Source: Aquimonas voraii
GTDB lineage: Bacteria > Pseudomonadota > Gammaproteobacteria > Xanthomonadales > Xanthomonadaceae
Direction: 5' to 3'
NCBI RefSeq assembly: GCF_900101825.1
Contig: NZ_FNAG01000001.1
Location: forward strand, 310,001-374,000
Length of the DNA stretch: 64,000 nt
The notes below the pieces were generated by a model. It did no database searches. It was not told the DNA's origin and saw only the letters and a program-made list of their open reading frames with translations. Shown here piece after piece: positions 17,735-27,439 of the stretch. The translations under genes were made by a program, and so were the position numbers. The number at the start of each line of letters is the position of its first letter. Positions within the stretch are counted from its first letter, which is position 1.

Positions 17735-17764
17735 CGGGATTCGGGATTGGGGATTCGGGATTCG
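17735..17764. repeat. GGGATTCG-type short tandem repeat
   Basis: Second occurrence of the run seen at 4259-4288: about four units of GGGATTCG/GGGATTGG, placed 5 nt after the pntB stop codon. Same orientation relative to the upstream gene as the first copy. Confidence 0.6.
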
Positions 17765-17830
17765 TAGACGAGTCGGCGCTCTGGCTGCGGCTGCCGCGGA
17801 AACTGAAGACTCGAGAACTGCCGTGAAAGG

Positions 17831-17862
17831 AAACGCCCCGGACTCTGCCGGGGCGTTTCTTT
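17831..17862 (+). terminator. Rho-independent terminator after pntB
   Basis: Perfect 11-bp stem AAACGCCCCGG / CCGGGGCGTTT with a 6-nt loop, followed by CTTT. It lies between convergent pntB and manC. Because the stem begins with A's it may also work for the minus strand. Confidence 0.85.
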
Positions 17863-17911
17863 ATGGCGCTCGCCAGTGGGGACGACGCTTGTTGGCGTCA
17901 CCGCGCTCGAC

Positions 17912-19318
17912 TCACGCCATGCGGCCGTAGACATCCTCGAAGCGGACGATGTCGTCCTCGCCCAGATAGCTGCCTGACTGCACTTCGATCATCTCGAGCG
18001 GCAGCTTGCCGGGGTTCTCCAGGCGATGGACCACGCCGAGCGGAATGTAGGTGCTCTGGTTCTCGGTGAGCAGGAGCACTTCCTCGCCGCGGGTCACGCG
18101 CGCCGTGCCGCTGACCACGATCCAGTGCTCGGCGCGGTGGTGGTGCATCTGCAGGCTGAGGCTGCCGCCGGGTTTGACGGTGATGCGCTTGACCTGAAAC
18201 CGCTCGCCCGAGTCGATGCTGTCGTAGGCGCCCCAGGGGCGGTAGACCTTGCGGTGCCAGACCGCGTGGCTGCGCCCGTCGGACTTCAGTGTGCCGACCA
18301 GATCCTTGACCTTCTGCAGCTGGTCGCGCCGGCCGACCAGCAGAGCGTCGTCGGTTTCCACCACCACGACGTCCTCCAGCCCGATCAGGGTGATCAGGCG
18401 CTGGCCGTGGGCGTAGGTGTTGCGGCAGTCGATGGCGATGACGTCGCCGCGATGCGCATTGCCCTGGGCGTCCTTGGGGCTGACCTCCCACAGGGCGCCC
18501 CAGGAACCGACATCGCTCCAGCCCGCGTCGAGCGGCACCACGGCGGCGTGCGGCGTGTGCTCCATCACCGCGTAATCGATGGAATCCGCAGGACAGCCCG
18601 CGAAGGCCTCGGCATCCAAGCGCACAAAGTCCTCATCCCGGCGCGCCTTTGTCAGCGCATCTCGGCAGGCGGCCAGCATGTCCGGCGCGAGACGTTCGAG
18701 TTCTTCCAGGTAGCGACTGGCGCGGATCAAGAACATGCCGCTGTTCCAGAAGTACTGCCCGGAGGCGACGTAGCCTTGCGCCGTGGCCAGATCCGGCTTC
18801 TCGACAAAGCGTTCCACCGCGCGCGCGCCGCTGCCCTCGGTCGCTTTGATATAGCCGTAGCCGGTCTCGGGCGAGGTCGGCACGACGCCGAAGGTCACCA
18901 GCTGGCCGGCCTCGGCCGCCGCCGTGGCGGCACGCACCGCCGCGTGGAAGGCCTCGACCTGCTGGATCAGATGGTCCGAGGGCAGCACCAGCAGCAGCGC
19001 GTCCTCACCGATGAACGTTGCCTCCAGCGCCGCCACGGCGATGGCGGGCGCCGTGTTGCGGCCCACCGGTTCGAGCAGGATCGACGCCGGCGTGACGCCG
19101 GCCTCGCGCAGCTGCTCGGCGATCATGAAGCGGTGGTCGACGTTGCCGACCACGATGGGCCGGCACGTGGTCAGCGCGGCTACGCGCTTCCAGGTCGCCT
19201 GCAGCAGGCTGTCCTCGCCGGTGAGCGGCAGGAATTGCTTGGGGTAGGACTCGCGCGACAGTGGCCACAGCCGAGTGCCGGAGCCGCCGGAGAGGATGAC
19301 GGGAAGGATGTCCTGCAT
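17912..19318 (-). CDS. manC: Mannose-1-phosphate guanylyltransferase / mannose-6-phosphate isomerase
   Basis: 468 residues, the length of bifunctional type II enzymes (XanB/AlgA/ManC). It makes GDP-mannose from mannose-1-phosphate and, in the C-terminal domain, interconverts fructose-6-P and mannose-6-P. The nucleotidyltransferase signature SGGSGTRLWPLSRESYPKQF is at residues about 10-29. FVEKPDL lies near 170. The cupin isomerase domain has the metal-binding QMHHHRAEHWIVVSGTARV at about 402-420. In Xanthomonas the orthologue is xanB, needed for LPS and xanthan. It is the last gene of the minus-strand sugar cluster, 182 nt after rmlC, so it may have its own promoter. Confidence 0.94.
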   Translation of the reverse strand: MQDILPVILSGGSGTRLWPLSRESYPKQFLPLTGEDSLLQATWKRVAALTTCRPIVVGNVDHRFMIAEQLREAGVTPASILLEPVGRNTAPAIAVAALEATFIGEDALLLVLPSDHLIQQVEAFHAAVRAATAAAEAGQLVTFGVVPTSPETGYGYIKATEGSGARAVERFVEKPDLATAQGYVASGQYFWNSGMFLIRASRYLEELERLAPDMLAACRDALTKARRDEDFVRLDAEAFAGCPADSIDYAVMEHTPHAAVVPLDAGWSDVGSWGALWEVSPKDAQGNAHRGDVIAIDCRNTYAHGQRLITLIGLEDVVVVETDDALLVGRRDQLQKVKDLVGTLKSDGRSHAVWHRKVYRPWGAYDSIDSGERFQVKRITVKPGGSLSLQMHHHRAEHWIVVSGTARVTRGEEVLLLTENQSTYIPLGVVHRLENPGKLPLEMIEVQSGSYLGEDDIVRFEDVYGRMA

Positions 19319-19500
19319 GGCCTTGAGCGTGATCGTTCGGATGGGCGGGAAGGGTAGCGCAGGCCACTTCTGCGAAGCGCTTACTGTGCAGTCAATCGCC
19401 CGAGGTGGCGGCGCGCTTGCGCGTGGAACTGCGTGCGGTTGGCTGAAGTCGCCGGTCGCGGATGCTGCAAGCCGGGCCTGCGAAGCGACGTGGGCGCGAC

Positions 19501-20052
19501 TCAGTAGACCGGCAAACGATCCGTGGGCACCTCGGCCAGCAGCGGCGCAGCGCCGTCCTTGGCCGACAGCTCGGGGGCCGCCACCGGCCAGTCGATGGCG
19601 AGCGCCGGATCATCCCAGCGAATGCCCTTGTCCGCGGCGGCGTCGTAGGGCGTGCTGCAGAAGTAATGGAACAGAGCGTGCTCCGAGGTCACCGCAAAGC
19701 CGTGGGCAAAGCCCGGCGGAATCCAGAACTGGCGCTGGTTGGCGGCGCTGAGCACCACGGCCGCCCACTTGCCGAAGGTCGGCGAGCCGCGGCGGATGTC
19801 GACAGCGACGTCGTAGACCTCGCCCTCCAGCACCGAGACCAGCTTGCCCTGCGGGTTCGGCAGTTGGTAGTGCAGGCCGCGCAGCACGCCGCGCGCCGAG
19901 CGCGAGATATTGGCCTGCACCGCGTCCATGACGATGCCGTGCTGTGCATAGCGCTCACGGTTCCACTGCTCGAAGAAGAAGCCGCGGGCGTCGCCGAATA
20001 CGCGCGGCTCGATCACCAGGCAGCCGGGCAGGTCGGTTTCGATCACCTTCAC
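19501..20052 (-). CDS. rfbC: dTDP-4-dehydrorhamnose 3,5-epimerase
   Basis: 183 residues, standard RmlC length. It epimerises dTDP-4-keto-6-deoxyglucose at C3 and C5 on the way to dTDP-rhamnose. Seen: [30 protein letters not shown] with the catalytic His region, then [15 protein letters not shown] and [13 protein letters not shown]. Its start overlaps the rmlA stop by 4 nt. The expected next gene, rmlD (the final reductase), is absent; manC follows instead after 182 nt. Confidence 0.95.
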   Translation of the reverse strand: MKVIETDLPGCLVIEPRVFGDARGFFFEQWNRERYAQHGIVMDAVQANISRSARGVLRGLHYQLPNPQGKLVSVLEGEVYDVAVDIRRGSPTFGKWAAVVLSAANQRQFWIPPGFAHGFAVTSEHALFHYFCSTPYDAAADKGIRWDDPALAIDWPVAAPELSAKDGAAPLLAEVPTDRLPVY

Positions 20053-20927
20053 TTGGCCAGCCCCAGCTTGAGCAGGCTCATCAGGTACTGGCCGTAGCCG
20101 TTCTTCAGCAGCGGCTGCGCCAGTGCCTCGACTTGGGCGGCATCGATCCAGCCGTTCATATAGGCGATTTCTTCCGGGCAGCAGATCTTGAGCCCCTGCC
20201 GCGCTTCGATGGTCTCGACGAAGGTGCCGGCCTGCAGCAGGGATTCATGGGTGCCGGTGTCGAGCCAGGCATAGCCGCGGCCGAGCTTCTCAAGCCTGAG
20301 GCTGCCATCTTCAAGGTAGCGTCGATTGAGGTCGGTGATTTCCAGCTCGCCGCGCGCGGAAGGCTTGAGTTCGGCGGCGAAGTCGGGCGCCCGTCCGTCG
20401 TAGAAGTAGAGCCCGGTGACCGCGTAGTTCGACTTCGGCGTCTTCGGCTTTTCCTCCAGACCCATGACGGTGCCATTCGCATCGAACTCGGCCACGCCGT
20501 AGCGCTCGGGATCGCGCACCCAGTAGCCGAATACCACGGCGCCATTCTGCAAGGTCGAGGCGCGGCGCAGCTGCTCGGAGAAGCCATGGCCGTAGAAGAT
20601 GTTGTCGCCCAGCACCAGACAGCTGGGCTGGCCTGCCACGAATTCGCGGCCAATCAGATAGGCCTGGGCGAGGCCGTCGGGGCTGGGCTGCACCGCGTAG
20701 TCGATGCGCATGCCCCACTGGCTGCCGTCGCCGAGCAGCTGCTTGAACAGGGCCTGCTCATGCGGGGTGTTGATCACCAGCACTTCGCGGATGCCCGCCA
20801 GCATCAGGGTGCTGAGCGGGTAGTAGATCATCGGCTTGTCGTAGACCGGCAGAAGCTGCTTGCTGATGGCCTGGGTGATCGGATACAGCCGGGTGCCGGA
20901 GCCGCCGGCGAGGATGATGCCTTTCAT
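20049..20927 (-). CDS. rfbA: Glucose-1-phosphate thymidylyltransferase
   Basis: 292 residues. It joins dTTP and glucose-1-phosphate to give dTDP-glucose, the first step of the dTDP-rhamnose pathway. [18 protein letters not shown] is the classic RmlA N-terminus; [31 protein letters not shown] and the late [13 protein letters not shown] are also diagnostic. It lies downstream of rmlB with a 130-nt gap that contains two hairpins, and its stop overlaps the rmlC start. Confidence 0.96.
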   Translation of the reverse strand: MKGIILAGGSGTRLYPITQAISKQLLPVYDKPMIYYPLSTLMLAGIREVLVINTPHEQALFKQLLGDGSQWGMRIDYAVQPSPDGLAQAYLIGREFVAGQPSCLVLGDNIFYGHGFSEQLRRASTLQNGAVVFGYWVRDPERYGVAEFDANGTVMGLEEKPKTPKSNYAVTGLYFYDGRAPDFAAELKPSARGELEITDLNRRYLEDGSLRLEKLGRGYAWLDTGTHESLLQAGTFVETIEARQGLKICCPEEIAYMNGWIDAAQVEALAQPLLKNGYGQYLMSLLKLGLAK

Positions 20928-21000
20928 GAGCGCGTTCCGAAGTTCTCAGTCGTCAGCGGTTGCCATTCATGGCGCAAGCCTGTCGCAATAGCACAGCCCT

Positions 21001-21022
21001 GCCCAGCCATCCTTGGCTGGGC
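21001..21022 (-). other. Hairpin between rmlB and rmlA
   Basis: Perfect 9-bp stem (GCCCAGCCA, TCCT loop, TGGCTGGGC). No T-run follows on either strand, so it is more likely an mRNA processing/stability element or a REP-type hairpin than a terminator. Confidence 0.4.
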
Positions 21023-21034
21023 GCTCGGCGCCGC

Positions 21035-21059
21035 AGCGGACACCCACCGGGTGTCCGCT
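21035..21059 (-). other. Hairpin overlapping the rmlB stop codon
   Basis: Perfect 11-bp stem (AGCGGACACCC / GGGTGTCCGCT) with a 3-nt loop; the distal arm includes two bases of the rmlB TAG. On the transcript this would sit exactly at the end of rmlB and could reduce read-through into rmlA or protect the rmlB message. No U-tract. Confidence 0.45.
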
Positions 21060-22119
21060 AGCACGCGTCACCTCGCCCGATTCTTTCGAGTCGATAGCTG
21101 CCGTCCAGCACGCGCTGCACCCAGTCCTGATGCTGCAGGTACCAGTCGACGGTTTCCTCGATGCCCTGCTCGAAGCTGCGCGAGGGCGTCCAGCCGAGTT
21201 CGGATTTCAGCTTGCTGGCGTCGATGGCATAGCGGCGGTCGTGACCGGGCCGATCCTTGACGTAGGTGATCTGCGATTCGCGCGGCGCACCGTCAGCGCG
21301 CGGTCGGCGCGCGTCCAGCAGCCGGCAGATGGTGCGCACCACGTCGATGTTCTGGCGTTCGGCATCGCCGCCGACGTTGTAGACCTCACCCACGCGGCCG
21401 GCTTCGAGCACACGTGCGATCGCGCGGCAGTGGTCGCCCACGAACAGCCAGTCACGCACATTCTTGCCATCGCCGTAGACGGGCAGGGGCTCTCCCGCCA
21501 CGGCGCGTTGGATGATCAGCGGGATGAGCTTCTCCGGGAACTGGTAGGGCCCGTAGTTGTTGCTGCAGTTGGTGGTCAGCACCGGCAGCCCGTAGGTGTG
21601 GTGGTAGGCGCGCACCAGGTGGTCCGAGGCCGCCTTCGAGGCCGAATAGGGCGAGTTGGGCTGGTAGGCCGTGGTCTCGGTGAACTTGCCGGTCTCGCCC
21701 AGCGAGCCATAGACCTCGTCGGTCGAGACGTGCAGAAAGCGGAAGCCGCCGCGTGCGCCCTCATCGAGCTCGGCATACCAGCCGCGCGCGGCTTCGAGCA
21801 GCTGGAAGGTGCCGACGATGTTCGTCTGCACGAAGGCGCCGGGGCCGTCGATGCTGCGATCGACGTGGCTTTCGGCAGCGAAGTTCACGATCGCATCCGG
21901 CCGGTGCTCGGCCAGCAGGCGCCGCACCAGCTCGCGGTCGCCGATATCGCCCTGGACGAAAATGTGATTTGGGTTGCCGTCGAGGCTGCTCAGGGTGTCG
22001 CGATTGCCCGCATAGGTCAGGGCATCGAGGTTGACCACGCGATGGCCCGCGGCCACCTGCTGCAGGACGAAGTTGCCGCCGATGAAGCCGGCGCCGCCGG
22101 TGACCAGAAGTGTGCTCAT
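21058..22119 (-). CDS. rfbB: dTDP-glucose 4,6-dehydratase
   Basis: 353 residues from ATG 22119; a further in-frame ATG upstream adds 11 residues that are not family-like. It converts dTDP-glucose to dTDP-4-keto-6-deoxyglucose. Seen: the NAD-binding LLVTGGAGFIGGNFV at the N-terminus, NFAAESHVDRSIDGP, the active-site VSTDEVYGSLG, and the YSASKAASDHLVRAYHHTYG catalytic Tyr/Lys block. It opens the rmlB-A-C run, 75 nt after ybeY on the same strand. Confidence 0.96.
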   Translation of the reverse strand: MSTLLVTGGAGFIGGNFVLQQVAAGHRVVNLDALTYAGNRDTLSSLDGNPNHIFVQGDIGDRELVRRLLAEHRPDAIVNFAAESHVDRSIDGPGAFVQTNIVGTFQLLEAARGWYAELDEGARGGFRFLHVSTDEVYGSLGETGKFTETTAYQPNSPYSASKAASDHLVRAYHHTYGLPVLTTNCSNNYGPYQFPEKLIPLIIQRAVAGEPLPVYGDGKNVRDWLFVGDHCRAIARVLEAGRVGEVYNVGGDAERQNIDVVRTICRLLDARRPRADGAPRESQITYVKDRPGHDRRYAIDASKLKSELGWTPSRSFEQGIEETVDWYLQHQDWVQRVLDGSYRLERIGRGDAC

Positions 22120-22194
22120 GCGAAAGACAGGTCCATGGGAAGAGCGGGCCAAGACCGCGGAACGGTCCGGAAGTTTAGTCAGTGCGGATGGCGC

Positions 22195-22641
22195 TCAGGC
22201 GTAGGGGTCCGGGATGCCCAGCCCCGCCAGCACCTCGCGCTCGATGGCTTCCATGGCCTCGGCTTCGGTCTCTTCCATATGGTCGTGGCCCAGCAGGTGA
22301 AGTACCCCGTGCACCAGCATGTGCGCGTAGTGGTGTTTGAGCGGCTTGCCCTGCTCCTCGGCCTCGCGGGCGATGACCGGCGCGCACAGCACCAGGTCGC
22401 CGAGGATCGGCAGCGGCACGCCCGGCGGCAGCTCGGCCGGGAAGCTCAGCACATTGGTGGCGTAGTCCTTGTCGCGGTAATCGCGGTTGAGCGCGCGCCC
22501 TTCGTCGGCATCGACAATGCGCACCGACAGCTCGCCGTCCTCGCGCCGGCCGGCCAGGGCGGCTTCGGCATAGGCGCGCAGCGTGCCGGCTGCAGGCAGG
22601 CCGGCGCGCGGCAGGCCGTAGCTGATGTCGATCCGGCTCAT
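22195..22641 (-). CDS. ybeY: Endoribonuclease YbeY (rRNA maturation)
   Basis: 148 residues. YbeY is a zinc-dependent endoribonuclease needed for 16S rRNA 3'-end maturation and ribosome quality control. The metal motif [11 protein letters not shown] (HxxxHxxxxxH) is intact near residue 110, preceded by [14 protein letters not shown]. Its start overlaps the phoH stop by 4 nt, and the usual order miaB-phoH-ybeY is kept. In many relatives a CorC-type gene follows; here the rml genes do. Confidence 0.95.
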   Translation of the reverse strand: MSRIDISYGLPRAGLPAAGTLRAYAEAALAGRREDGELSVRIVDADEGRALNRDYRDKDYATNVLSFPAELPPGVPLPILGDLVLCAPVIAREAEEQGKPLKHHYAHMLVHGVLHLLGHDHMEETEAEAMEAIEREVLAGLGIPDPYA

Positions 22642-23684
22642 GCCTGAGCCTTCGGCGTCGTGCCTTCGGTGGCGGCCTGCGCCTCGCGCTTGGCCAGCTC
22701 GCGCACCTCGTCGCGGCGGTCGTAGGCGCGGACGATGCGCGCCACCAGCGGATGCCGCACCACGTCGCCGGCGGTGAAGAAGGTGAAGGAAATGCCCGGC
22801 ACGTCCTTCAGCACCTCCAGCGCATCGCGCAGGCCGGACTTCTGGCCGCGCTGCAGGTCGATCTGGCTCAAGTCGCCCGTGATCACCGCGGTGGCGCCGA
22901 AGCCGATGCGGGTCAGGAACATCTTCATCTGCTCGACCGTGGTGTTCTGCGCCTCGTCGAGAATCACGAAGGCGTCGTTGAGCGTGCGCCCGCGCATGTA
23001 GGCCAGCGGCGCGATCTCGATGACGTTGCGCTCCAGCAGCTTGGCCACGCGCTCGGTGCCGAGCATCTCGTAGAGCGCGTCGTACAGCGGCCGCAGATAG
23101 GGGTCGACCTTCTGGCTCAGGTCGCCGGGCAGGAAGCCGAGCTTCTCGCCGGCTTCGACCGCCGGCCGCACCAGCACCAGGCGCTGCACGCGGTTCTCGT
23201 TGAGCGCTTCCACCGCCATCGCCACGGCGAGGAAGGTCTTGCCGGTGCCGGCCGGGCCGATGCCGAAGTTGATGTCGTGGGTGGCGATCGCGTGCAGGTA
23301 GCGCGCCTGGTTGGGGCCACGGCCCTTGACCACCCCGCGCTTGACCTTGATGGCCACCTCCTGCGCGCCCTGCGCGGCATCGGCGGCGGTGCGCTCGACC
23401 AGGGCATCCACGCCCGCCTCCTGCAGGCGCAGATGCACCTTCGCGGCGTTCAGGATCTCGTGTCCGGTGTCGTCGTAGAGCTCGTGCAGCAGGGCTTCGG
23501 CCTTGTCGGCCAAGGGCTCCTCGGCGATCACCCTGAACACATTGCCGCGGTTGGCGATCTCCACGCCGAGGCGCAACTCGATCAGGCGCAGGTGCTCGTC
23601 GAGCGGGCCGCAGAGGTTGGCCAGGCGTTCCAAGCTGTCGGGTTCGAGCACGAAGTCGCGCTGGACGAGCGCGTTGCCGCTCAC
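22638..23684 (-). CDS. ybeZ: PhoH-like ATPase (YbeZ)
   Basis: 348 residues from GTG 23684, which overlaps the miaB TGA by 4 nt; the much longer open frame upstream is only the miaB region read in another frame. An N-terminal KH-like part is followed by the PhoH ATPase core: [19 protein letters not shown] (Walker A) and [19 protein letters not shown] (Walker B), then [16 protein letters not shown]. It is thought to act with YbeY in RNA metabolism. The operon position between miaB and ybeY supports this. Confidence 0.94.
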   Translation of the reverse strand: MSGNALVQRDFVLEPDSLERLANLCGPLDEHLRLIELRLGVEIANRGNVFRVIAEEPLADKAEALLHELYDDTGHEILNAAKVHLRLQEAGVDALVERTAADAAQGAQEVAIKVKRGVVKGRGPNQARYLHAIATHDINFGIGPAGTGKTFLAVAMAVEALNENRVQRLVLVRPAVEAGEKLGFLPGDLSQKVDPYLRPLYDALYEMLGTERVAKLLERNVIEIAPLAYMRGRTLNDAFVILDEAQNTTVEQMKMFLTRIGFGATAVITGDLSQIDLQRGQKSGLRDALEVLKDVPGISFTFFTAGDVVRHPLVARIVRAYDRRDEVRELAKREAQAATEGTTPKAQA

Positions 23685-25039
23685 GCCGCCTCCGCGTCGT
23701 CGCGCAGCTGCACGCGGCCGCGCAGCGAATTCGAGAGCGCCTCGGTGATCAGCACGTCGACGAACTGGCCAATCAGGCGGGCAGGGGCGGCGAAATTCAC
23801 GAAGCGCATGTTCTCGGTGCGGCCGGTGAGCTCGTTCGGGTCCTTCTTGCTGGGGCCTTCGACCAGCACCCGCTGCACGCTGCCGACCATGGCCTGCGAG
23901 ATCTTCTTCGCGTTGGCATCGATCGCCGCCTGCAGCCTCGCAAGCCGCGCGCTCTTTTCCGCCGCGGGTGTTTCGTCCGGCAGGTTGGCGGCGGGCGTGC
24001 CCGGGCGCGAGGAGTAGATGAAAGAGAAGCTCTGGTCGAAGCCGATATCCTCGATCAGCTTCATGGTGGCCTCGAAGTCGCGCTCGCTCTCGCCGGGGAA
24101 GCCGACGATGAAGTCCGAGCTGATCGAGATGCCCGGCTTGGCCTCCTTCAGGCGTCGGATCTTGGCTTTGTATTCCAGCGCGGTATGGCCGCGCTTCATC
24201 GCCGCCAGAATGCGATCCGAGCCGGCCTGCACCGGCAGGTGAACGAAGGAGGCCAGCTGCGGCACGTCGCGATGGGCTTCGATCAGGCTGTCGCTGAACT
24301 CGACCGGGTGCGAGGTGGTGTAGCGGATGCGGCCGATGCCCGGGATCTCGGCGATTGCACGGATCAGGTCGGCGAGATCGGCGGTGCCGGCCTCGGCATC
24401 GTTGCGGTCCAGCGCGCCACGGTAGGCGTTGACGTTCTGGCCCAGCAGGTTCACTTCCTTGACGCCCTGCTCGGCCAGTTGGGCGACCTCGACCAGCACG
24501 TCCTCGAAGGGCCGGCTGACTTCTTCGCCGCGGGTGTAGGGCACCACGCAGAAGGTGCAGTACTTGCTGCAGCCCTCCATGATCGAAACAAAGGCCGTCG
24601 GTCCTTCGGCGCGCGGCTCGGGGAGGCGGTCGAACTTCTCGATCTCCGGGAAGCTGATGTCGACCTGCGGACGGCCGGTTTCGCGCTTGGCCTCGATCAT
24701 CTCGGGCAGGCGATGCAGGGTCTGCGGGCCGAACACCAGGTCGACGTAGGGCGCACGCTTCAGGATGGCTTCGCCCTCCTGGCTGGCCACGCAGCCGCCG
24801 ACGCCGATGATGACCTTGTCGTTCTTCTTCTTGAGCTGCTTCCAGCGGCCGAGCTGGCTGAACACCTTCTCCTGCGCCTTCTCGCGGATCGAGCAGGTGT
24901 TGACCAGGATGACGTCGGCTTCGTCCTCGTTCTCGGTGAGTTCGAGTCCGTGCGATTCGGCCAGCACGGCGGCCATTTTGTCCGAGTCGTACTCGTTCAT
25001 CTGGCAGCCGTGGGTCTTGACGAAGAGTTTGCCGGCCAT
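23681..25039 (-). CDS. miaB: tRNA-2-methylthio-N6-dimethylallyladenosine synthase MiaB
   Basis: 452 residues from ATG 25039. A radical-SAM methylthiotransferase that modifies A37 of tRNAs. All three parts are visible: the N-terminal UPF0004 domain with its cysteines ([34 protein letters not shown]), the radical SAM CxxxCxxC in [18 protein letters not shown], and a C-terminal TRAM domain. First gene of the miaB-phoH-ybeY operon; 188 nt separate it from the divergent pncC, so both promoters lie there. Confidence 0.96.
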   Translation of the reverse strand: MAGKLFVKTHGCQMNEYDSDKMAAVLAESHGLELTENEDEADVILVNTCSIREKAQEKVFSQLGRWKQLKKKNDKVIIGVGGCVASQEGEAILKRAPYVDLVFGPQTLHRLPEMIEAKRETGRPQVDISFPEIEKFDRLPEPRAEGPTAFVSIMEGCSKYCTFCVVPYTRGEEVSRPFEDVLVEVAQLAEQGVKEVNLLGQNVNAYRGALDRNDAEAGTADLADLIRAIAEIPGIGRIRYTTSHPVEFSDSLIEAHRDVPQLASFVHLPVQAGSDRILAAMKRGHTALEYKAKIRRLKEAKPGISISSDFIVGFPGESERDFEATMKLIEDIGFDQSFSFIYSSRPGTPAANLPDETPAAEKSARLARLQAAIDANAKKISQAMVGSVQRVLVEGPSKKDPNELTGRTENMRFVNFAAPARLIGQFVDVLITEALSNSLRGRVQLRDDAEAA

Positions 25040-25227
25040 GGGCGGGGCACCTTGCGAATGAGTGGAGCGGCGCGCTGCTTGCTCTGGGGGGCGCCGGCGA
25101 AGCCCGCAATTGTAGGCCCGACAGACACTTGCGGCTACTCGCCTGCGGGCCGTCACGCGATCGGGCCTTGTGCCGGCCCGGCCCGCTGGCCATGCTGGCG
25201 GACCGTCTGGAGTCCGCCGCGCCCACC

Positions 25228-25731
25228 ATGCACATTCCCTCCGATGTCGAACTGCTGCAGCTGGCCGTTGAGGTCGGCGCGCGCCTGCAGGCCGAGCGCC
25301 TGTCGCTGGTGACTGCCGAGAGCTGCACCGGCGGCTGGATCGCCAAGACGATCACCGATGTGCCCGGCTGCTCGGCCTGGTTCGAGTGCGGCATCGCCGC
25401 CTACAGCTACGAAGCCAAGCAGGGCTTGCTGGGCGTACGCCCCGACACCCTGTTGGAGCATGGCGCGGTCAGCCGCGAGACCGTGTTGGAAATGGTCTCG
25501 GGTGCATTGACCCATGCGGGCGCCACGGTGTCGGTGGCGGTGACCGGGATCGCCGGGCCCAGCGGCGGTACCGATGACAAGCCGGTCGGCACCGTCTGGT
25601 TGGCTTGGAAGCGTCGCGGCGGCTACCCGCGCGCTGAGCTGCATCACTTCGAGGGCGACCGCGAGGCCATCCGTCGGCAGACCGTGGCGGTTGCCCTGCG
25701 CGGAATCCTCGCGATTCCTACGCCCGGGTAA
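25228..25731 (+). CDS. pncC: Nicotinamide-nucleotide amidase (CinA C-terminal domain family)
   Basis: 167 residues from ATG 25228; the in-frame ATGs at 25129 and 25192 would add poorly conserved residues. The protein is only the CinA C-terminal domain, as in E. coli PncC/YgaD, which deamidates NMN to nicotinic acid mononucleotide for NAD recycling. Motifs: [20 protein letters not shown] with the catalytic Ser, then [21 protein letters not shown]. It lies 132 nt upstream of recA on the same strand, the same order as in many gammaproteobacteria. Confidence 0.92.
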   Translation: MHIPSDVELLQLAVEVGARLQAERLSLVTAESCTGGWIAKTITDVPGCSAWFECGIAAYSYEAKQGLLGVRPDTLLEHGAVSRETVLEMVSGALTHAGATVSVAVTGIAGPSGGTDDKPVGTVWLAWKRRGGYPRAELHHFEGDREAIRRQTVAVALRGILAIPTPG

Positions 25732-25748
25732 GCCTTTTGCCGAAGTCA

Positions 25749-25764
25749 CCACATGAATATGTGG
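25749..25764. promoter_or_regulatory. Palindrome upstream of recA, candidate operator
   Basis: CCACATGAATATGTGG: 6-bp arms with a 4-nt spacer, 100 nt upstream of the recA start, with a -10-like GATACT right after it (25765-25770). No good -35 is seen. Position suggests an SOS operator, but the sequence does not match the E. coli or Xanthomonas LexA boxes I know. Confidence 0.45.
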
Positions 25765-25863
25765 GATACTTTGCGCCTGCCTTGCGGCGGTGATCTCAAC
25801 TTCTGAGAACGCGCTCCCGCAATTTCCCCGCACTTTCAACGATTCAGCCGGCAAGGATCCACC

Positions 25864-26884
<1,021 letters not shown>

Positions 26885-26892
<8 letters not shown>

Positions 26893-27388
26893 AGGCGAGC
26901 CGTCCAAGCGCCGACGCTCGGCGTCGGCGCTGACGCGCGCGGTCGCCCTGCTGGCGCGGCGCGAGCACTCGGCGCTTGAATTGAAACGCAAGCTGCTGGA
27001 GCGGGGCTTTCCCGCCGATGAGGTCGAGGCGGCGCTTGCCCGACTCGGCGAACAGGGCCTGCAGGACGATGCGCGCTTCGCTGAAGCGCTCGCCCGCGCG
27101 CGCGCCAGCAGCGGGCGCGGGCCGCTGCGGCTCAAGGCCGAGCTCGCCCAGCATCGGCTCTCGGAGGGGCTGGCCGAGCGAGCGATCGAAGCCGCCGAAG
27201 GCGAGCAGGCCTGGGCCGAGCGCGCGCTCGAATTGGCGACCCGTCGGCTGCGTGGGGAAGACCCGTCTGATCCGCGCGTGCGTCGTCGGCTTGCCGATTT
27301 TCTGCTGCGGCGAGGGTTTCCGCAGACCGTGGTCTGGGAGGTGCTGAGGCGGCTGGGCGAACAGCCGCACGAGGCGGGAGATTTCTGA
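26885..27388 (+). CDS. recX: RecA regulatory protein RecX
   Basis: 167 residues. RecX caps RecA filaments and inhibits their activity. Three tandem three-helix repeats are expected; visible are [20 protein letters not shown], then [20 protein letters not shown] with [12 protein letters not shown], and the C-terminal [23 protein letters not shown] 26885 lies inside the end of recA, so it is translated by coupling. Basic throughout, as expected. Confidence 0.95.
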
Positions 27389-27439
27389 TCCCTACGGCGC
27401 GGGTTGCCCCGTCAAGGGGTGTGCGGCGCAGCCGCAGGC

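Noticed and set aside
23685-25394. N-terminal extension of the phoH frame
   Set aside because: This region is miaB read in another frame; the GTG at 23684 overlapping the miaB stop is the natural start.
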